The notes beneath the pieces are model-generated. The model made no database searches. It had not been told where the DNA came from and saw nothing but the letters and a program-made list of their open reading frames with translations. A stretch of 8,071 bases of DNA from Candidatus Taylorbacteria bacterium RIFCSPHIGHO2_02_FULL_46_13 (GTDB lineage: Bacteria > Patescibacteriota > Minisyncoccia > Phycocordibacterales > DSPV01): contig MHRQ01000031.1 in NCBI GenBank assembly GCA_001821015.1, positions 16,011 to 24,081 of the forward strand, read 5' to 3'. Position numbers and translations under genes: made by a program. Below, one piece after another: positions 5,578-8,071 of this stretch (position 1 is its first letter; every line of letters begins with the position of its first letter).

Positions 5578-5928
5578 TTACATTTGCTCAAGCGCTTCAA
5601 GGAGTAATTCCTCCGCATTGCTTTTGAATCGGCAGATGAATATCGCGCCGACGTCGCTGGCTTTGTCTGGAGGGTCTGCCATGCTCATCAGAACACAGAG
5701 CATGTTGGGATTTTTCGCCTTGATCTCTCGAATCACAACCGCACCAGTCTTTTTTTCCTGCATATCATAGTCAGAGACTACCGCATGTAAATCTGGATTA
5801 TTATCAAATACCAGAATCCCTTGTTCAGGGTTGACTGCGGAGATGACTTCGTACCCTTTTTCCTCAAGCATCTCGCTTAGTAACATGATATTGTTTGGGC
5901 TGTCATCTATGATCAGTATTTTTTTCAT
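5578..5928 (-). CDS. Stand-alone response-regulator receiver (CheY-like)
   Basis: A 116-residue single receiver domain with no output domain. The acidic pair D8-D9 follows the first strand (KKILIIDDSP). The phosphoacceptor is D53 in VVSDYDM. The Ser at 82 (VLMSMAD) sits where receivers keep Thr/Ser. The fifth strand reads GAIFICRFKSNAEELL, where receivers normally have an invariant Lys followed by Pro (KP); here an Arg (R100) or the shifted K102 stands in and the Pro is absent. Phosphorylation chemistry may therefore be altered, or the domain may signal by binding. The partner kinase is not in the window. The gene is convergent with the isomerase and divergent from the ROK kinase. A role in controlling carbohydrate genes is speculative. 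Confidence 0.9.
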   Translation of the reverse strand: MKKILIIDDSPNNIMLLSEMLEEKGYEVISAVNPEQGILVFDNNPDLHAVVSDYDMQEKKTGAVVIREIKAKNPNMLCVLMSMADPPDKASDVGAIFICRFKSNAEELLLEALEQM

Positions 5929-5970
5929 ATGTGTTATTGGTTTTGTAGCGAACGTGTTGTTTCTGATAAT

Positions 5971-5999
5971 GGTCTAACATAGTAGATAATTAGTGTCAA
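5971..5999 (-). promoter_or_regulatory. Possible promoter for the response regulator
   Basis: On the minus strand a perfect TTGACA (complement of 5994-5999) lies 17 nt upstream of a poor -10 candidate TAGACC (complement of 5971-5976), about 43 nt before the ATG at 5928. The -35 match is good and the -10 is weak. An inverted repeat TAGATA-N12-TATCTA (5983-5988 and 6001-6006) straddles the -35 and could be an operator. Confidence 0.28.
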
Positions 6000-6027
6000 G
6001 TATCTATCGGGAAAGACCTACCTGACT

Positions 6028-6033
6028 TATACT
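6028..6033 (+). promoter_or_regulatory. Possible -10 element of a leaderless promoter for the ROK kinase
   Basis: TATACT ends 6 nt before the ATG at 6040, the distance expected between a -10 element and the transcription start. The transcript could therefore begin at or next to the start codon. No Shine-Dalgarno sequence precedes this ATG, which fits leaderless initiation. No good -35 hexamer is seen at the right spacing. Confidence 0.32.
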
Positions 6034-6039
6034 TATCTT

Positions 6040-6840
6040 ATGTTTTTAGTATTTGATATCGGTGGGACTAAAACACGACTTGCGGTTTCCGATGACAAGC
6101 AGACGTTACGTGCTGAGCCGTTGATTATTCCAACACCGCTAGAGTGGGGAGACGCTAAGGAGAAGATTGAAAACGCAATCGCTCAATTAGGAGACAGATA
6201 CGAGGGTGTGTGCGGAGGATTGCCGGGGATTTTGGATGAAGGGAAAGAAACATTGCTCTGGTCTCCTAATTTGCCCGATTGGGTTGGAAAACCGATACAG
6301 CATTTTTTTGCAGATGTCACCGGAGCTCCCGTGTCGCTCTGCCACGACACGGCGCTTGCGGGCATTGCCGAAGCACGACGCGGGGCAGGGGAAGGGCATC
6401 GTATCGTTGCCTACATTACCGTGAGCACGGGTGTCGGCGGCACTCGTCTGGTAGATGGCAAACCCGATGTGGCTCGCTACCAAGCAGAGCCCGGTGATCA
6501 AATCATTGACCCACAGAGCGGTTTGACTCTTGAGGGGCTTGTTTCGGGCTCCGCATTTGCAGAAAAATATGGTCCGGATTTTGTCACGACAACACCGTCT
6601 GCGGCGTGGCAAGAAGCCGGAAGAATACTGGCGCTTGGACTTCATAACACGATCATACATTGGTCGCCCGACATTATGGTGTTGGGCGGTTCTATGATCA
6701 CTAAACCCATCGGTATTTCTCTGGAGGTGGTTTCCGAGCATCTTTCCAGACTGATGAAAGCGTTTCCTGATATACCGGTACTTGCTAAATCTAAGTTTGC
6801 CGATAGGGCAGGTCTTGTGGGTGCGCTGTTGTCGCTTTAG
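6040..6840 (+). CDS. ROK-family sugar kinase, probable glucokinase
   Basis: A 266-residue ROK protein phosphorylating a hexose with ATP, most likely glucose. DIGGTKTRLA (6-15) is the first phosphate loop. LPGILD (61-66) and SPNLPDW (75-81) are the usual ROK sugar-side motifs. HDTALAGIAEA (102-112) places the catalytic base at D103 in the family's normal N-D slot, here H-D. STGVGG (129-134) is the second phosphate loop, and DIMVLGGSM (211-219) closes the nucleotide site. The region that in most ROK glucokinases carries a zinc site (G-H-x-n-C-x-C-G-x2-G-C) instead reads AEPGDQII...GLTLEGLVSGSAF, with no cysteines. Length is slightly below the usual 300, partly because this loop is reduced. There is no helix-turn-helix, so it is not a ROK repressor. 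It forms a two-gene unit with the downstream glycosylase (9-nt gap). Confidence 0.9.
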   Translation: MFLVFDIGGTKTRLAVSDDKQTLRAEPLIIPTPLEWGDAKEKIENAIAQLGDRYEGVCGGLPGILDEGKETLLWSPNLPDWVGKPIQHFFADVTGAPVSLCHDTALAGIAEARRGAGEGHRIVAYITVSTGVGGTRLVDGKPDVARYQAEPGDQIIDPQSGLTLEGLVSGSAFAEKYGPDFVTTTPSAAWQEAGRILALGLHNTIIHWSPDIMVLGGSMITKPIGISLEVVSEHLSRLMKAFPDIPVLAKSKFADRAGLVGALLSL

Positions 6841-6849
6841 TCTGACAGC

Positions 6850-7398
6850 GTGAAAACGGAGCTATCAAAATCGTTTTTCAGACGGAGTGCGGTGGTTGTG
6901 GCCCGCGAACTTATCGGGTGTATTTTAGTTCGTCGTATAGGGAAGAAATCAATACGTCTTATCATTACCGAGACGGAAGGCTATGAAGGGCCGAAAGATT
7001 TAGCCTCGCATGCGGTGCTTCACCGTACTGGCGAGTACAAAGCGGTCAAGACTCCTCGCAATGAGGTAATGTTCGGCGAAGCGGGTCATTTCTATGTTTA
7101 CTTCACATACGGCATGCATTGGATGCTTAACATAGTAACGGGCAAAAAAGGCCATCCCTCTGCAGTGCTTATTCGTGGAGCGGGGTATATTCAAGGTCCT
7201 GCGCGTTTAACAAAAGCCTTGTATATTACAGGTGCTCTTAACAAGAAGGCTGTGGGGAAACGGGGCGGGCTTTGGGTTGAAAACGGAGTTGTTGTTTCTA
7301 ATAGAAATATTTTACGCACTCCGCGCATTGGAGTCGCGTACGCAGGACCCGTTTGGTCTAAAAAACTATACCGATTCGTTGTAAAAAACGAGCCCTGA
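6850..7398 (+). CDS. mpg: 3-methyladenine DNA glycosylase, AAG/MPG family
   Basis: A 182-residue monofunctional base-excision glycosylase that removes alkylated purines such as 3-methyladenine. The catalytic region ETEGYEGPKDLASHA (41-55) keeps E43, Y45 and H54, corresponding to human AAG E125, Y127 and H136. FYVYFTYGMHWMLNIV (81-96) keeps the intercalating and stacking tyrosines and N94. AVLIR keeps R109, followed by GPARLTKAL and the C-terminal PRIGVAYAG...YRF. The start is GTG at 6850, 9 nt after the ROK stop, with no Shine-Dalgarno sequence. Compared with the family the segment between AVLIR and GPARL is very short (GAGYIQ), as in other small candidate-phylum versions. It is probably co-transcribed with the kinase but functionally unrelated. 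Confidence 0.94.
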   Translation: MKTELSKSFFRRSAVVVARELIGCILVRRIGKKSIRLIITETEGYEGPKDLASHAVLHRTGEYKAVKTPRNEVMFGEAGHFYVYFTYGMHWMLNIVTGKKGHPSAVLIRGAGYIQGPARLTKALYITGALNKKAVGKRGGLWVENGVVVSNRNILRTPRIGVAYAGPVWSKKLYRFVVKNEP

Positions 7399-7801
7399 TT
7401 GGATGTACCGACCAGGGTCTAGTTCGTATTGCTTCAATCCCCACGAATTTAGTGTGCGGTGGGGTGCATCCTCTTGACAGGCATTTCCTTTCGGAACACA
7501 CGGGCTTTTGGTTTGCGCTCGCAGTTTCCGTTAGACGAATGTTCGTTGCTTACAATTCCGGTGTTCCCCCAATGGGTATCGGAGCGGAATTGATTTGCTG
7601 TGCTTGTTGTCATGAAGACACCTCTTTGTGCCGTTGCGCTTTGAAGCATATTGGTATTGTGATGTTCGGTTGTTACTGGATGTAATGAACTGTTGGAAGC
7701 ATTCCAATGCCGCCAAAATACGTCAAAGCACACATTACTATTTCATGAGATATATTGCAAGGTGGCGGTCTGTGAATAAAAAATCATACAATGTTTTTGA
7801 T
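7399..7801. other. About 400 nt without a convincing gene, rich in inverted repeats
   Basis: Open frames here (for example + 7452-7685 and - 7449-7733) overlap each other, lack family motifs and have unlikely composition (runs of Cys/His/Trp), so I do not call them. Inverted repeats are CCCCAC/GTGGGG (7439-7444, 7459-7464), ACGAA/TTCGT (7535-7546), CAATTCCG/CGGAATTG (7553-7592) and TTGGAA/TTCCAA (7693-7707). I see no match to tmRNA, RNase P RNA, SRP RNA or tRNA. It may be a structured RNA, a decayed gene or spacer DNA; in such a compact region 400 empty bases are unusual. Confidence 0.5.
7553..7592. repeat. Inverted repeat with nested inner stem
   Basis: CAATTCCG (7553-7560) and CGGAATTG (7585-7592) are perfect 8-bp complements. 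Between them CCC-AAT-GGG (7568-7576) can form a second short stem. There is no T-run after the repeat, so this is not a simple terminator. It could be the core of a folded RNA or a protein-binding palindrome. Confidence 0.55.
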
Positions 7802-7822
7802 AAAAAGCAGGCCACCTTTTTT
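7759..7822 (+). terminator. Possible plus-strand terminator with long loop
   Basis: AAGGTGGC (7759-7766) can pair with GCCACCTT (7811-7818), with TTTT continuing to 7822. The 44-nt loop contains a small AT stem (AAAAA...TTTTT). The long loop makes it a weak candidate. It would end any transcript running out of the glycosylase gene or the gene-free region. The same GCCACC is also used by the minus-strand hairpin. Confidence 0.35.
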
Positions 7823-7832
7823 GAAGGCGGCC
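7802..7832 (-). terminator. Rho-independent terminator of the minus-strand small gene
   Basis: Read on the minus strand, GGCCGCCTT (complement of 7824-7832) pairs with AAGGTGGCC (complement of 7810-7818) through nine pairs, including one G-U, around a CAAAA loop. TG-C and five T (complement of 7802-7806) follow. It lies 15 nt after the stop codon at 7848, which supports the gene call on that strand. Confidence 0.68.
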
Positions 7833-7847
7833 GACGATGTGGTGGCT

Positions 7848-8071
7848 TTAATTGCATGCGAATTTCTCGGACGGAAGGCGAGCTGATGGAGAATTAGGAT
7901 CTCCGTGAATCTCTTTCCACTTCTCTAGGATGTTTCTCCTTTCTTCGTCGGAAGTGGCTGTATTGAATTTGTTGCGCAACTCCTGCGAAGCCGACAGGAG
8001 TTCCCATTCCCGTAGGGTAAGTTTGTGTGGAAATTTACCTTTGAATCCGAACACTTGTAGAATAAATCTAT
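7848..8071 (-). CDS. Small soluble protein of unknown function, open at the window edge
   Basis: The stop is at 7848-7850 on the minus strand. An internal GTG at 8054 could be a start, but the frame stays open to the window edge (codons before it read RFILQ), so the true start probably lies outside. The visible 73 residues are hydrophilic and helical: FKGKFPHKLTLREWELL, then a Glu/Arg/Lys-rich helix (SDEERRNILEKWKEIHG) and a Pro/Ser-containing tail ending FACN. There are no membrane segments and I recognise no family. A good terminator 15 nt downstream argues that it is a real transcribed gene. Confidence 0.52.
   Translation of the reverse strand, partial: RFILQVFGFKGKFPHKLTLREWELLSASQELRNKFNTATSDEERRNILEKWKEIHGDPNSPSARLPSEKFACN

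Noticed and set aside
6187..6741. 184-codon open frame on the minus strand.
   Set aside because: It is antisense to the ROK kinase, whose motifs are unambiguous; the translation is Cys/Arg/Ser-rich shadow sequence.
7391..7417. CCCTG/CAGGG pair after the glycosylase gene considered as a terminator.
   Set aside because: The stem is only 5 bp and is followed by TCTAGTTCG rather than a T-run.
7425..7450. Single CRISPR-repeat-like motif (minus strand GTGGGGATTGAAGC).
   Set aside because: Only one copy is present, with no second repeat or spacer.
7528..7538. GTTAGAC resembling an integron attC core site.
   Set aside because: No RYYYAAC partner is seen at attC spacing, and no integrase or cassette pattern is present.
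7399..7700. tmRNA, RNase P RNA, SRP RNA or tRNA in the gene-free stretch.
   Set aside because: None of the recognisable conserved blocks (for example the RNase P GAGGAAAGTCC box, the tmRNA T-arm, the SRP tetraloop helix or a tRNA T-loop with acceptor stem) is visible on either strand.
7449..7733. Overlapping open frames on both strands (94 codons minus; 77 codons plus).
   Set aside because: They overlap each other, lack motifs, have improbable Cys/His/Trp-rich composition and no initiation signals, so they are probably chance frames.

Overview
The window looks like part of a small, compact bacterial genome of the Candidate Phyla Radiation (Patescibacteria, possibly Parcubacteria-like). This placement is an inference from gene content: a short archaeal-type phosphoglucose/phosphomannose isomerase, a GH57 + GH15 + GT4 alpha-glucan cluster, tight gene packing, and no start codon in the window preceded by a clear Shine-Dalgarno sequence. 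The genes read normally with the standard bacterial code.

Layout. Positions 2-451 hold the 3' part of a GT4 glycosyltransferase. Next come a GH57 alpha-amylase (604-1806), a small DUF5752-like protein overlapping it by 8 nt (1799-2119), a GH15 glucoamylase (2244-4229), an 81-residue two-helix membrane protein (4279-4524) and the isomerase (4554-5519). A convergent stand-alone response-regulator receiver lies on the minus strand (5578-5928), separated by a hairpin terminator. Divergent from it are a ROK sugar kinase (6040-6840) and a 3-methyladenine DNA glycosylase (6850-7398). The last 670 bases hold about 400 nt with no convincing gene but several inverted repeats, then a small minus-strand gene with its own terminator, open at the window edge.

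Function. GH57 and GH15 enzymes without signal peptides would break an internal alpha-glucan down to glucose. The ROK kinase would give glucose-6-phosphate and the isomerase fructose-6-phosphate, so the window carries an almost complete route from storage glucan into glycolysis, with GT4 as the likely glucan-synthesising or remodelling partner.

Main discovery candidate. Three of the intergenic gaps (about 460-602, 2124-2240 and 4231-4553) are filled, almost from stop codon to start codon, by copies of one repeat-bounded cassette. Each has a left arm of 7-nt units with core GCTT, an inner reading frame, and a right arm of 7-nt units AAGCYYT ending in a T-run that abuts the next gene's ATG. The longest copy encodes the 81-residue membrane protein. 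The two short copies contain micro-ORFs resembling its two ends (MKKRY start; Y/E-x-KI-basic tail) with the middle missing. The stop codon in every copy comes from the right arm (AAG CCC TAA). This looks like a small mobile or recombining cassette family, with intact and internally deleted copies, inserted at operon gene junctions. No transposase or recombinase is present in the window.
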